The notes: generated from the letters alone by a model not told the origin. A DNA stretch of 37,141 bases from Thermodesulfobacterium geofontis (GCA_002877985.1 PNIK01000004.1:1-37141); one strand, 5' to 3'; counted from the first letter of the stretch, positions 1 to 8,248 are shown. Numbers and translations: made by a program.

Positions 1-44
1 CCCGGGGCCACAGCCCGGTGCTCTACCATTGAGCTACGGCCTCC
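1..44 (-). tRNA. tRNA-His (GTG), 5' part only
   Basis: Read on the minus strand this is the first part of a tRNA: acceptor strand, T8-A9, D arm with GCTC/GAGC, and an anticodon stem CCGGG/CCCGG enclosing the loop CTGTGGC. The anticodon is GTG, so histidine. The eight bases GGAGGCCG before T8 fit the extra encoded G(-1) that is typical of bacterial tRNA-His. The variable loop, T arm and 3' acceptor strand lie beyond the window edge, so the acceptor stem cannot be checked. Confidence 0.9.
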
Positions 45-134
45 ATAAATAGAACTAACTTTTCAAAAAATAAATTTAATATATTTTATTAAAAAAACAA
101 CCGATTAAAGAATATTCTTAATTTGTTAAAGTAC

Positions 135-163
135 TTGAAATAATTAGATAGGGATCTTAAATT
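135..163 (+). promoter_or_regulatory. Probable promoter of lon
   Basis: TTGAAA (135-140) and TAAATT (158-163) are separated by 17 bases. This predicts a transcript start near 170, about 25 bases before the lon ATG. No clear Shine-Dalgarno sequence precedes lon. The -35 box sits in CTTGAAA, which also resembles the -35 of heat-shock sigma-32 promoters, but no matching -10 was seen. The call is inferred from sequence only. Confidence 0.4.
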
Positions 164-195
164 TTAATGAAAATTTTTTAAATTTTTTTAAACCT

Positions 196-2565
196 ATGAG
201 AGAAGAGCTTGAATACCAAATTCCAGAAGTTTCAGAAGGAGAAATTATAGATGTTCCAGAAATATTGCCTTTAATGGCAATAAGGGATATTGTTCTTTTT
301 CCCTCAATGGTGGTTCCTCTTTTTGTAGGAAGATTAAAATCTCTTAGAGCTATAGAAGAGGCTTTAAACAAAAATAAACTTATAGTTCTTTCCACTCAGA
401 AAAACTCCCGCGTAGAAAATCCTAAACCAGAAGATCTTTATAAATTAGGAACTGTAGCCTTAATAATTAAAACCCTTAACCTCTCAGAAAATAGATTAAA
501 GGTTGTAGTTCAAGTTTTATCAAGAGTTGAAATAAAAGAATTTATACAAACCGATCCCTATTTTAAAGTCAGGATAGAACCCTGTAAAGAATTTGAACCA
601 GAAAGCATCACTCCAGAAATTGAAGCCTTAATGAGATCTGTTAAAGAAAACATAGAAAAACTATTATCTTTAAAGGGGATTTTAAATCCTGAAATTTCTA
701 CAGTAATTCAATCTATAGAAGAACCTGGAAGACTGGCAGATCTTATTACAGCTTATTTGAAACTTAAAATAAAAACCGCGCAGGACCTTCTTGAAACCCT
801 AAACGGAGTAGAAAGATTAAAGAAAGTTTCAGAAATACTTATTCAGGAAATAGAAATAACTACTCTCCAAAATAAAATTCAAACTGAAGCTCAAGAAGAA
901 ATAGGGAAATCCCAAAGAGAATATTTTTTAAGAGAACAACTTAGAGCAATTAAAAAAGAACTGGGAGAATTTGAAGATATAGAAAGTGATATAGAGGAGT
1001 TAAGAAAAAGAATTAAAAAGGCAAAAATGCCAAAAAATGTAGAAAAAGAAGCCTTAAAACAGTTAAGTCGTCTTGAATTTATGCATCCAGATTCTTCTGA
1101 GGCAGCTGTTATAAGAAATTATTTAGAATGGTTAATAGAACTACCTTGGAGTAAATCTACTAAGGATAATCTGAATCTAAAACATGTCAAAAAAATTTTA
1201 GATAAAGAGCATTATAATCTTGAAAAGGTAAAAGACAGAATTCTTGAATTTCTTGCGGTGAAAAAGATAAATCCTAAAGCAAAGGGTGCTATTATTTGTT
1301 TTGTTGGACCTCCTGGTGTTGGAAAAACAAGTCTTGGAAAATCTATTGCCACTGCACTTGGAAGAAAATTTGTAAGGATTTCTCTTGGTGGAATAAGGGA
1401 TGAAGCAGAAATAAGGGGGCATAGAAGAACCTATGTGGGTGCTTTACCAGGAAGAATTATACAAGGAATTAAACAGGCTGGTACAAATAATCCAGTTTTT
1501 ATGCTTGATGAAATAGATAAACTTTGCAGTGATTTTCATGGAGATCCCGCTGCAGCATTACTTGAGGTCCTTGACCCTGAACAAAATAAAGAGTTTGTGG
1601 ACCACTTTTTAGATGTTCCTTTTGATCTTTCTAAAGTCTTGTTCATTGCCACCGCCAATATGACCGAGCCCATTCCTAAGGTTCTCCTTGACCGTATGGA
1701 AGTTATATATCTTTCTGGTTATACCTTTAAAGAGAAACTTGAGATAGCTAAAAGACATCTTATTCCAAAACTTTTAAAAGAACACGGTCTTACTAAGAAA
1801 GAAATTATTATATCTGATGAAGTAATTCTGAAAATAATAGAAGAATATACCTATGAGTCAGGAGTAAGAGAATTAGAAAGAAAGCTTGCAGCTATTTGTA
1901 GAAAAGTAACCAGAAAACTTGCTGAAGGTGAAAAAGGTCCCTTTGAAATTACAGAAGAGAATCTTACAGAATATCTTGGTCCACCAGAATATGTTGAAGA
2001 ATTAAAACAAGAAAAAGATGAAATAGGGGTTGCAACAGGTCTCGCCTGGACTCCCTATGGAGGAGAAGTTCTTTATGTAGAAGCTGTAACCATGCCAGGA
2101 AAAGGGAATCTAATCCTAACAGGACACTTGGGAGACATTATGAAAGAGAGTGCTCAAGCTGCATTATCCTATATAAGATCAAAATACAAAGAGCTTAATA
2201 TAGATCCTAAATTTTACACAAAATATGATATACATGTTCATGTTCCTTCTGGTGCTATACCAAAAGATGGTCCCAGTGCTGGAATAACCATTACAGTTGC
2301 CTTAATCTCAGCTCTCACCAAAAAGCCTGTTTCCAAGGACTATGCCATGACAGGAGAAATTACTTTAAGAGGAAAAATTCTTCCTGTGGGAGGAATAAAA
2401 GAAAAAAGTCTTGCAGCATTAAGAAAAGGAATTAAAAAAGTTCTTTTACCTTCCAAAAATAAAAAAGATTTAGAAGAAATTCCTAAAGAACTTAGAGATC
2501 AAATAGAATTCATTTTTGTCTCCCATTTAGATGAGGTCGTAAATTTAGTAATAATAAATAATTAG
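196..2565 (+). CDS. lon: ATP-dependent Lon protease
   Basis: Lon is a cytosolic AAA+ serine protease that degrades misfolded and regulatory proteins. The 789 residues match the usual full length. The N-terminal substrate-binding domain covers about 20-220 and is followed by a coiled-coil region. The AAA+ module has Walker A GPPGVGKT at 371-378 and Walker B with D438-E439. The C-terminal protease domain carries the Ser-Lys dyad: S694 in DGPSAG and K737 in GGIKEK, with the same 43-residue spacing as in E. coli Lon. The ATG has no obvious ribosome binding site. Start choice rests on the family-typical beginning, in which the LPLMAIRD motif lies near residue 25. The gene diverges from tRNA-His and is followed by the Nudix gene after 62 AT-rich bases. 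Confidence 0.97.
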   Translation: MREELEYQIPEVSEGEIIDVPEILPLMAIRDIVLFPSMVVPLFVGRLKSLRAIEEALNKNKLIVLSTQKNSRVENPKPEDLYKLGTVALIIKTLNLSENRLKVVVQVLSRVEIKEFIQTDPYFKVRIEPCKEFEPESITPEIEALMRSVKENIEKLLSLKGILNPEISTVIQSIEEPGRLADLITAYLKLKIKTAQDLLETLNGVERLKKVSEILIQEIEITTLQNKIQTEAQEEIGKSQREYFLREQLRAIKKELGEFEDIESDIEELRKRIKKAKMPKNVEKEALKQLSRLEFMHPDSSEAAVIRNYLEWLIELPWSKSTKDNLNLKHVKKILDKEHYNLEKVKDRILEFLAVKKINPKAKGAIICFVGPPGVGKTSLGKSIATALGRKFVRISLGGIRDEAEIRGHRRTYVGALPGRIIQGIKQAGTNNPVFMLDEIDKLCSDFHGDPAAALLEVLDPEQNKEFVDHFLDVPFDLSKVLFIATANMTEPIPKVLLDRMEVIYLSGYTFKEKLEIAKRHLIPKLLKEHGLTKKEIIISDEVILKIIEEYTYESGVRELERKLAAICRKVTRKLAEGEKGPFEITEENLTEYLGPPEYVEELKQEKDEIGVATGLAWTPYGGEVLYVEAVTMPGKGNLILTGHLGDIMKESAQAALSYIRSKYKELNIDPKFYTKYDIHVHVPSGAIPKDGPSAGITITVALISALTKKPVSKDYAMTGEITLRGKILPVGGIKEKSLAALRKGIKKVLLPSKNKKDLEEIPKELRDQIEFIFVSHLDEVVNLVIINN

Positions 2566-2627
2566 CTCTTTTCAATTTAAAATTTTCTGGTAATAATAAA
2601 AAAAATTCAAAAAAATTTTTTTATTAA

Positions 2628-3203
2628 ATGCACGAAAAAATCAAAAAAAAAGGAAGAAAACCAAAAGAGACTCCAGAAGGAAGAAAAAGGGAAATTTTAG
2701 AAATTGTAGATAGAGATTGTAATCCTGTTAGTATTCTAAACAGAGAAAATATTCATAAGAAAGGTTTTTTTCATAAAGCTGTTCATATATTCCTTTTTAA
2801 TGAAAATGGAGAAATATATCTTCAAAAAAAATCCACAACAATGGATGAAAATCCAGGGCTTTGGACTTCATCAGCTTCTGGACATGTATTAGCTGGTGAA
2901 GGTGTTTTAATCTCAGCACAAAGAGAATTAAAGGAGGAACTCTCTATAAAGGTAAAACTTAGAAAAATTTTAGAACTACCTCCTTCAAAGGAAACAAATA
3001 TGCAATGTATATCTTTATTTGTAGGATATACCAAAAAAAATCCCAACCCAAACCCCCTTGAGATAGAAGAGGGAAGATTTTTCTCTATAAAAGAAGTTGA
3101 GGAACTTCTTCAAACTAATCCTGAAACCTTTTCTCCTACTTTTCGCTTTCTCTGGAGAAAATATTGGGAAATTGTTTCTCAAAAAGATAGCTTGGAAAAG
3201 TAA
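2628..3203 (+). CDS. Nudix hydrolase, YfcD/IPP-isomerase-like
   Basis: This is a 191-residue Nudix-fold protein, likely cleaving a nucleoside-diphosphate-linked or other phosphorylated substrate in the cytosol. The Nudix box covers residues 85-107: G85, five residues, E91, seven residues, then RELKEE (99-104), which carries the metal-binding glutamates. The final Gly of the consensus is Ser here. The preceding segment, with LFNENGEIYLQKKS and PGLWTSSASGH, resembles the YfcD and isopentenyl-diphosphate isomerase subgroup, but the substrate cannot be told from sequence. The very basic first 25 residues could be a tail or an over-extended start, since no ribosome binding site is visible. The 3' end overlaps the oppositely oriented precorrin-2 dehydrogenase gene by 68 bases. 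Confidence 0.85.
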   Translation: MHEKIKKKGRKPKETPEGRKREILEIVDRDCNPVSILNRENIHKKGFFHKAVHIFLFNENGEIYLQKKSTTMDENPGLWTSSASGHVLAGEGVLISAQRELKEELSIKVKLRKILELPPSKETNMQCISLFVGYTKKNPNPNPLEIEEGRFFSIKEVEELLQTNPETFSPTFRFLWRKYWEIVSQKDSLEK

Positions 3204-3831
3204 GTCCCTCTTTCTCAATTAAAACTTTCAATAACTTAAGGTCTCCATATTTGATATAACGGGTAATAGGTGCTAAAGCAAATTTTTGAAGTTTTTTTTC
3301 TTTTTCCTCAGCTGGAAGATTTAATTCCATAATCTGTTTTCTTAAGCTTTTCATAAGTTCTAAAAATAGAATATATTCTTCTCCTATTATTTCTTCCAAA
3401 GTTTCTCTAATTCTTCTTGCTACAGCAGGACTTACTCCAGAAGTAGAAATGGCAATAGTTAAAAAACCTCTTCTTATAATCGAAGGAACTATAAAACTGC
3501 AAAGTTCAGGAACATCAACTACATTACAAAAAATGTGTTTTTCTTCTGCTTCTTGAGATATCTCTTTTTGTACCTCAGGATCATTTGTTGCTGCAATAAC
3601 TAACCAGGCTGAATCAAGATCTCCCTTTTTATAAGTTCTTTTCTCCCATTCAATTTTTCCTTCTTCAGTTAATTTTTTAAGTACAGGTGTTAGATCTGGT
3701 GAAATAACCTTTACTTTTGCCTTAACCTTAAGTAGATTTTCTACCTTTCTTTCTGCAACCTTCCCCCCACCTATTACTATACAAAGTTTATCTTTAAGAT
3801 TTAAAAAAACAGGAAAAAATTGATCAATCAA
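3136..3831 (-). CDS. Precorrin-2 dehydrogenase / sirohydrochlorin ferrochelatase (CysG N-terminal, Met8-like)
   Basis: This protein resembles the NAD-dependent bifunctional enzyme that oxidises precorrin-2 to sirohydrochlorin and may insert iron, giving siroheme for sulfite or nitrite reductases. The N-terminal Rossmann domain has the GGGKVA nucleotide-binding motif at 21-26. The segment NVVDVPELCSFIVPS (103-117) contains the conserved Asp (D106) that serves as general base and chelatase residue in CysG/Met8. A helical dimerisation and C-terminal part follows. At 231 residues it is a stand-alone form without the methyltransferase half of CysG. The start is TTG at 3831, overlapping the end of the RNA ligase gene by 8 bases with a purine-rich GGGGAG just upstream. 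It is the last gene of the minus-strand cassette, and no other tetrapyrrole gene is nearby. Confidence 0.88.
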   Translation of the reverse strand: MIDQFFPVFLNLKDKLCIVIGGGKVAERKVENLLKVKAKVKVISPDLTPVLKKLTEEGKIEWEKRTYKKGDLDSAWLVIAATNDPEVQKEISQEAEEKHIFCNVVDVPELCSFIVPSIIRRGFLTIAISTSGVSPAVARRIRETLEEIIGEEYILFLELMKSLRKQIMELNLPAEEKEKKLQKFALAPITRYIKYGDLKLLKVLIEKEGLTFPSYLFEKQFPNIFSRESEK

Positions 3832-4978
3832 TTTCTCCCCACCCCTCCAATTTAGATTTCCAGAATTGAGTTGCCCTTGGGTATATTTTGGTAAACTCTA
3901 CATGTAAATATCCATTTTTCCATTCTGTTTTCTTTATTTCTACACTTACTTTAGCTAAACGAAAATGAGCAAGCATAGCAAGAAAATTCTTTTCTCTTTT
4001 AAATCTAACTTTAAAGGTTTCTTGTAATGGTTTTTCTGTTTTAAAAATTTCTATGGTTTCTTCAAATATATTTTTTCCAAGAATATTATAAACTTCCTCT
4101 TTAAATTCTTCAAATTCATAAAGATTGAGTGCAAGTCTTATTAATCTTAACGATACAAAGTGTGGATCTATCTCTCCAAGATAAGGAAAAACCACTTTTA
4201 AATCTTCAAGATTAGAAAAAGGGGTTACATATTTAATTCTTGAACCCTGATAATCTGGTTTAAAAACTACTCCTTCTCTCTTTTCAAAATGATATCTTTT
4301 AAGAAGATTCCTTATTTTTTCATAATCCCTTTCTGGATCAAATGGTCCCTGTATTTCCGGGAAATTTAATTTATATTTTTTTAAAAGTTTTAGCTTTTCA
4401 GATACATTTAAAAATTCCCCTCCACCTTTTTTCATAAAATCAAATACAAAAAAATTAATATCTTCTTTAATATAAGATGGATATTCATTAACAAAAGGAT
4501 TTTCAGGCCCTGCAACTTCTGCACATACTACTAAATCAGGATTCTCCTCAAAAAATCTCGGTAGCTGAGGTAAAAAATCTTCCCACCTATCAGTAGCAAA
4601 GGCACATACATATCCTCTTCTGGTGAAGGCAAGAATTTCATCTTCAACCTTGATAAGTCTCACATTATATCCCTCTATTTTTTCTTCTGCATAAAAAGGG
4701 TAAGTTAAATATCTTTTGAGTCCTGTTTTTAATACATAAATTCTTGGAATATGAGGATATCCTGGAATCAAAAAATTTTCATTAAAAAATGTTCCCATTG
4801 TAAAACTTTTGAAATCTTTGTTGAGTCTAAAAAAGTTTTTTTCTTTCCAATTGAAAAATAGAATTTTTCCTTTAAAGTAAGCCTCTTCCCAGTCTTTTAG
4901 GGAATATTTTTTTAAATAAGGATTTTTTGTCCAACAATATTTTAAATATTCCAATATTTCCTTATCATTTTCTCTCAA
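3824..4978 (-). CDS. ATP-dependent RNA ligase, Rnl3 family (Pab1020/MthRnl type)
   Basis: This 384-residue nucleotidyltransferase resembles the homodimeric archaeal-type RNA ligases that self-adenylate and join or circularise 5'-phosphate/3'-OH RNA ends. Motif I is EEKIEGYNVR with the adenylated lysine at K100. Motif Ia is FTRRGYVC (118-125), motif III is VVCAEVAGPE (150-159), IIIa is FFVFDF (176-181), IV is REGVVFKPDY (234-243) and V is IKYVTP (248-253). All catalytic motifs are present. The C-terminal part, from about 255, fits the Rnl3 dimerisation domain. The start is TTG at 4978, supported by GGGAGGTGG three bases upstream, and it overlaps rtcA by 14 bases. Coupling to rtcA suggests a joint role in RNA end repair. 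The family is common in archaea and scattered in thermophilic bacteria. Confidence 0.9.
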   Translation of the reverse strand: MRENDKEILEYLKYCWTKNPYLKKYSLKDWEEAYFKGKILFFNWKEKNFFRLNKDFKSFTMGTFFNENFLIPGYPHIPRIYVLKTGLKRYLTYPFYAEEKIEGYNVRLIKVEDEILAFTRRGYVCAFATDRWEDFLPQLPRFFEENPDLVVCAEVAGPENPFVNEYPSYIKEDINFFVFDFMKKGGGEFLNVSEKLKLLKKYKLNFPEIQGPFDPERDYEKIRNLLKRYHFEKREGVVFKPDYQGSRIKYVTPFSNLEDLKVVFPYLGEIDPHFVSLRLIRLALNLYEFEEFKEEVYNILGKNIFEETIEIFKTEKPLQETFKVRFKREKNFLAMLAHFRLAKVSVEIKKTEWKNGYLHVEFTKIYPRATQFWKSKLEGWGEID

Positions 4979-6023
4979 TTTCCACCTCCCCAGGTTCTCC
5001 TTCTTTTCCTGAAATTTTTATAGCAATTTTTTCTAAAAATTGAGGAATAAGCCAAGCTTGAGTAAGAAGATGTTTTGTAATCTTACAAATTGTAAAAGAA
5101 AATCCTTTTTCAATACTATTTATTAAAACAAAACTTAAAGGAATTAATATTTGATCTGCCAAGTGTTCTTCAAATTGAGCCTTTGTTTTTATAAATTCTA
5201 AAAATTTATAAACTGCATTTTCCCCTACTTTTTCTGCAGGATATCCTTTTTTCCCAAGTTCGGAAAATCCTGCTCTTTTTACCTTATCTTTATCAACAGC
5301 GTAAACAAAAACCATAGTACCTGAAGAATCACTTTTAACTCTTTCAAAAATTTCATCACTCGGCTCTAAGTTTTTTTCAAGAAGCTTTTTCTTTGCTGAA
5401 TTCATCTGCCTTTCAAGAATATGATGGGGTAAATCTTCTGAAACCATGCTGTGAATATAAATATTCTCTGGTAAAAATTCTTTACCCATATCTGGTAAAA
5501 TAAATTTATTCCATGGCAAAATGCTTACCCTTATTTTTCCCCCTCCTTTTGGATAAAATCCTGCTTTTTCAAGCTGAACCTCTGCTTTTAAGCCCAAAAC
5601 TTCAACAAAAGGTAAAAATACATATTTTATGTAGTGAAAAGAAGGGCTGAAAGGAACATGAGTTCCACCCTTAAGGATCAACTCTCCTCCCTCTGATAAA
5701 GCTAAGGGATAAAGTAGGGTTTGAAAAAGAAGAGAAGTTGAGCCTGCTGTTTTTATATTAAAAGTATATATAAGTTTTGCCGGCTTTTTCTTTGGAATAA
5801 AAACTATTTCTGTAGAATTAAGCTCTGCTCCGCTAACTTCTGCTTTTGAAATCTCTGCGCAGGCTTTCACACAGGCTAAATGCTGAGGTTGAAGACCTGG
5901 TTTTGGTCTGTTTTTTCTTATATTAAAAATCCTAAAAGGCTTATTTAACACTACAGAGAGAGAAAGACAAGTTCTTAAAACCTGTCCCCCTCCTTCTCCG
6001 TAAGAACCATCTATTAAAAGCAT
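4965..6023 (-). CDS. rtcA: RNA 3'-terminal phosphate cyclase
   Basis: RtcA converts RNA 3'-phosphate (or 2'-phosphate) ends to 2',3'-cyclic phosphate through an enzyme-AMP intermediate. The N-terminus has the family signature DGSYGEGGGQ. A central ferredoxin-like insert domain follows, and the C-terminal segment FEEHLADQILIPL contains the histidine that becomes adenylated (H287 from the start chosen here). I chose the ATG at 6023, which gives MLLIDGSYGEGGG, a normal RtcA beginning four bases after the creatininase stop. A GTG at 6038 would add five residues and overlap the upstream gene. Length is 352 residues, normal for the family. No RtcB or RtcR is visible nearby. The partner here is the Rnl3 ligase immediately downstream. 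Confidence 0.93.
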   Translation of the reverse strand: MLLIDGSYGEGGGQVLRTCLSLSVVLNKPFRIFNIRKNRPKPGLQPQHLACVKACAEISKAEVSGAELNSTEIVFIPKKKPAKLIYTFNIKTAGSTSLLFQTLLYPLALSEGGELILKGGTHVPFSPSFHYIKYVFLPFVEVLGLKAEVQLEKAGFYPKGGGKIRVSILPWNKFILPDMGKEFLPENIYIHSMVSEDLPHHILERQMNSAKKKLLEKNLEPSDEIFERVKSDSSGTMVFVYAVDKDKVKRAGFSELGKKGYPAEKVGENAVYKFLEFIKTKAQFEEHLADQILIPLSFVLINSIEKGFSFTICKITKHLLTQAWLIPQFLEKIAIKISGKEGEPGEVEIERK

Positions 6024-6027
6024 TGTA

Positions 6028-6744
6028 TTATTCTTCACTTTCTAAGTCTTTAATTTCTTTAACTAAAATCTCTACTAATTTATTTGCAAGAAATTTGCCT
6101 TTTTCTTTAGATGCTTTTAATGGATTACCCCATATTCCTGAAGACCAATATTTTTTCTTGTCAGCAACTACTCTAAACTTAGGAAAATTTGGATAATCCT
6201 CAAAAGCTCCCTCTTTTACAAGTTCTGGTTTAAAATAAAGAATAAGAGAAGTCTCCCACTCTCCTGCATGAGAATCATTCTCAAAAATTTTCAATTCTTC
6301 TAAAACTGGTTTTAAAAGTTGATATATGTCTGCAACAAAAAACTTTGCATCATCATGCATTTCAATAAAAGTTTCTGCAGTATCAATTAAATAGGCTTTG
6401 TGAGTTCCGCCAGCATGTCCTGAGAGAATAAAAAAATTTCTAAATCCCTGCCTATAAAACTCAGAAATAATGTTTAAAAGCAAAGTTTTTAAAATTTCAC
6501 CTTTTATACTAATAGTTCCAGCAAGAGGTTTGGTACTTCTGCAAAGTCCGTAATACAATGGTGGTGCCACAAGAACTTTTATTTTTTGGGCAACAAGTTT
6601 GCAAATTTCATAAATAGTATAAAGATCCGTAGCTAAAGGAAGATGAGGACCGTGAGCTTCAATAGAACCAATAGGTATGATAACTGTTTTTGTTTCCTTT
6701 TTAAGCTTTTCAAACTCCTTAGAAGTAAGATATTCCATTAACAT
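6028..6744 (-). CDS. Creatininase-family metal-dependent amidohydrolase
   Basis: This is a creatinine-amidohydrolase-fold protein. The family hydrolyses cyclic or linear amides and includes creatininase, the deformylase ArfB and the mycofactocin protease MftE. Metal-site residues are visible: Glu and His in GSIEAHGPHLPLATD, the SGHAGG motif, and the Glu of DSHAGEWETS. The start at 6744 gives a 238-residue protein with GGGAG six bases upstream. A longer reading frame from 6801 would overlap the miaB start and its likely promoter. It is the first gene of the creatininase-rtcA-ligase-dehydrogenase cassette, with a 4-base gap to rtcA. The substrate is unknown. Clustering with RNA repair genes might point to a nucleotide-related amide, but that is inference. 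Confidence 0.85.
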   Translation of the reverse strand: MLMEYLTSKEFEKLKKETKTVIIPIGSIEAHGPHLPLATDLYTIYEICKLVAQKIKVLVAPPLYYGLCRSTKPLAGTISIKGEILKTLLLNIISEFYRQGFRNFFILSGHAGGTHKAYLIDTAETFIEMHDDAKFFVADIYQLLKPVLEELKIFENDSHAGEWETSLILYFKPELVKEGAFEDYPNFPKFRVVADKKKYWSSGIWGNPLKASKEKGKFLANKLVEILVKEIKDLESEE

Positions 6745-6760
6745 AATATTCTCCCTTGGT

Positions 6761-6789
6761 TTGAAAATTATTTTAAAGTGAATTATATT
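6761..6789 (+). promoter_or_regulatory. Probable promoter of miaB (short or no leader)
   Basis: TTGAAA (6761-6766) and TATATT (6784-6789) are spaced by 17 bases in the 55-base gap between the divergent creatininase and miaB genes. The predicted transcript start near 6796 lies only a few bases before the miaB ATG at 6800, which itself has no Shine-Dalgarno sequence. Confidence 0.5.
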
Positions 6790-6799
6790 TATTTTGGCC

Positions 6800-8146
6800 A
6801 TGAAAAAAAGGGTTTATATAAAAACTTTTGGCTGTCAGATGAATGAAAATGATACGGAGAAAATATATATTTTACTCTCAGATGAATATGAAGCTACCTC
6901 TAATCCGGAGGAAGCGGATCTTATTTTGATAAATACCTGCTCTGTAAGAGAAAAACCGCAGCACAAAGTTTATAGTGAAGCAGGAAGATATAAGCCTCTT
7001 AAGAAAAAAAATCCGGATTTGATTATAGGTATAACAGGTTGTGTTGCTCAGCAAGAAGGTGAAAATATAATAAAAAAGCTTCCTTATGTGGATATTGTCC
7101 TGGGGACTCAAGGATTTTACTTTATAAAAGAAGCCTTAGAAACATTCAAAAAAACAAAAAAGCCGGTTGTTTTTACTGAACTAAAACCTGATTTCAAGCC
7201 TCCTTTAATCCTTAAAGATGATAAAAATTCTGTTTTTACTGATAGAAAGGTCACTGCCTTTGTAACCATTATGCAAGGATGTGACAATTTTTGTTCTTAC
7301 TGTATTGTCCCTTATGTAAGAGGAAAAGAAATAAGTAGACCTCCAGAAGATATACTAAAAGAAGTAGAAGCTCTTGTAAAAATGGGAGTAAGAGAGGTAA
7401 CTCTTTTAGGTCAAAATGTAAATTCTTATGGTCTTAAAGAAAAGGGATATCCGGATTTTGCAGAACTTTTGGAAATGGTTTCTCAAATAGAGGGGCTCTG
7501 GAGAATAAGATTTACTACAAGTCATCCTAAGGACCTTTCAGAGAAGCTGATAAAGGTTATGGCTGAAAATCCAAAGGTATGTAAACATATTCACCTCCCT
7601 TTGCAAGCTGGTTCTAATAAGATTCTTAAAAAAATGAACAGAAAATATACTAAAGAGGATTATCTTGAAAAAATAAGAAAATTAAGAACTGCGATTCCTG
7701 AAATAGGTATTACAACTGATATTATAGTAGGATTTCCAGGAGAAACAGAAGAAGATTTTAAAGAAACTGTAGAAATGCTTGAAAAAGTGAGATATCAGGA
7801 AATTTTTTCTTTTAAATATTCAGATAGACCCTTTACTTTAGCTCAAAAATTGAATAATAAAATTCCTGAAGAAGTAAAAGAAAGAAGACTCAAAATAATT
7901 CATGAAACTCAAGCAAAAATAACTAAAGAAATTTACGAATCCTATGTAGGAAAAGAAGTAGAGGTTCTGGTTGAAGATTATAGTGCTAAAAATAAAGAAA
8001 AGCTTATGGGAAGAACAACCACAAACATCATTGTAAACTTTAATACCCCGCGTCTTGATTTAAAGGGTGCCTTAGTTAAAGTATTAATCACCGAAGCCGG
8101 AAAACATTCCCTTAAAGGTGAATATCTAAAGACTTTAAAAATTTAA
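6800..8146 (+). CDS. miaB: tRNA-2-methylthio-N6-dimethylallyladenosine synthase (MiaB)
   Basis: MiaB is a radical-SAM methylthiotransferase that adds the 2-methylthio group to i6A37 of tRNAs reading UNN codons. The N-terminal UPF0004 domain carries the auxiliary cluster cysteines C12, C47 and C81. The radical-SAM cluster motif CDNFCSYC has C162, C166 and C169. A C-terminal TRAM RNA-binding domain covers roughly the last 65 residues. Length is 448, typical of MiaB. Its NTCSVREK motif favours MiaB over RimO or MtaB. I chose the ATG at 6800. A TTG at 6794 is in frame but adds only two residues. The gene is transcribed alone, away from the RNA repair cassette. Confidence 0.96.
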   Translation: MKKRVYIKTFGCQMNENDTEKIYILLSDEYEATSNPEEADLILINTCSVREKPQHKVYSEAGRYKPLKKKNPDLIIGITGCVAQQEGENIIKKLPYVDIVLGTQGFYFIKEALETFKKTKKPVVFTELKPDFKPPLILKDDKNSVFTDRKVTAFVTIMQGCDNFCSYCIVPYVRGKEISRPPEDILKEVEALVKMGVREVTLLGQNVNSYGLKEKGYPDFAELLEMVSQIEGLWRIRFTTSHPKDLSEKLIKVMAENPKVCKHIHLPLQAGSNKILKKMNRKYTKEDYLEKIRKLRTAIPEIGITTDIIVGFPGETEEDFKETVEMLEKVRYQEIFSFKYSDRPFTLAQKLNNKIPEEVKERRLKIIHETQAKITKEIYESYVGKEVEVLVEDYSAKNKEKLMGRTTTNIIVNFNTPRLDLKGALVKVLITEAGKHSLKGEYLKTLKI

Positions 8147-8147
8147 A

Positions 8148-8164
8148 TTTGCAAAATTTGCAAA
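8148..8164. repeat. Tandem TTTGCAAA palindromes
   Basis: Two copies of the self-complementary octamer TTTGCAAA (8148-8155 and 8157-8164) are one base apart, just after the miaB stop and about 85-100 bases upstream of the probable sigma-54 promoter. The position suits an upstream activator site for an NtrC-type regulator. The same bases could fold as TTTGC/GCAAA with a 7-base loop, as a weak terminator for miaB. Sequence alone does not decide. Confidence 0.35.
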
Positions 8165-8248
8165 CTCTTTTGTAAATTTTTACCAAATTAAATTTACTAA
8201 CAAACTTTTTACCTTCTAAATTGTTATATATTTTCAAAATTAAATTTT

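Noticed and set aside
2566-2627. Terminator after lon
   Set aside because: The gap has A and T runs but no GC-containing stem.
6745-6801. Longer start for the creatininase gene at 6801
   Set aside because: It would overlap the miaB start and its promoter, and the start at 6744 has a ribosome binding site.
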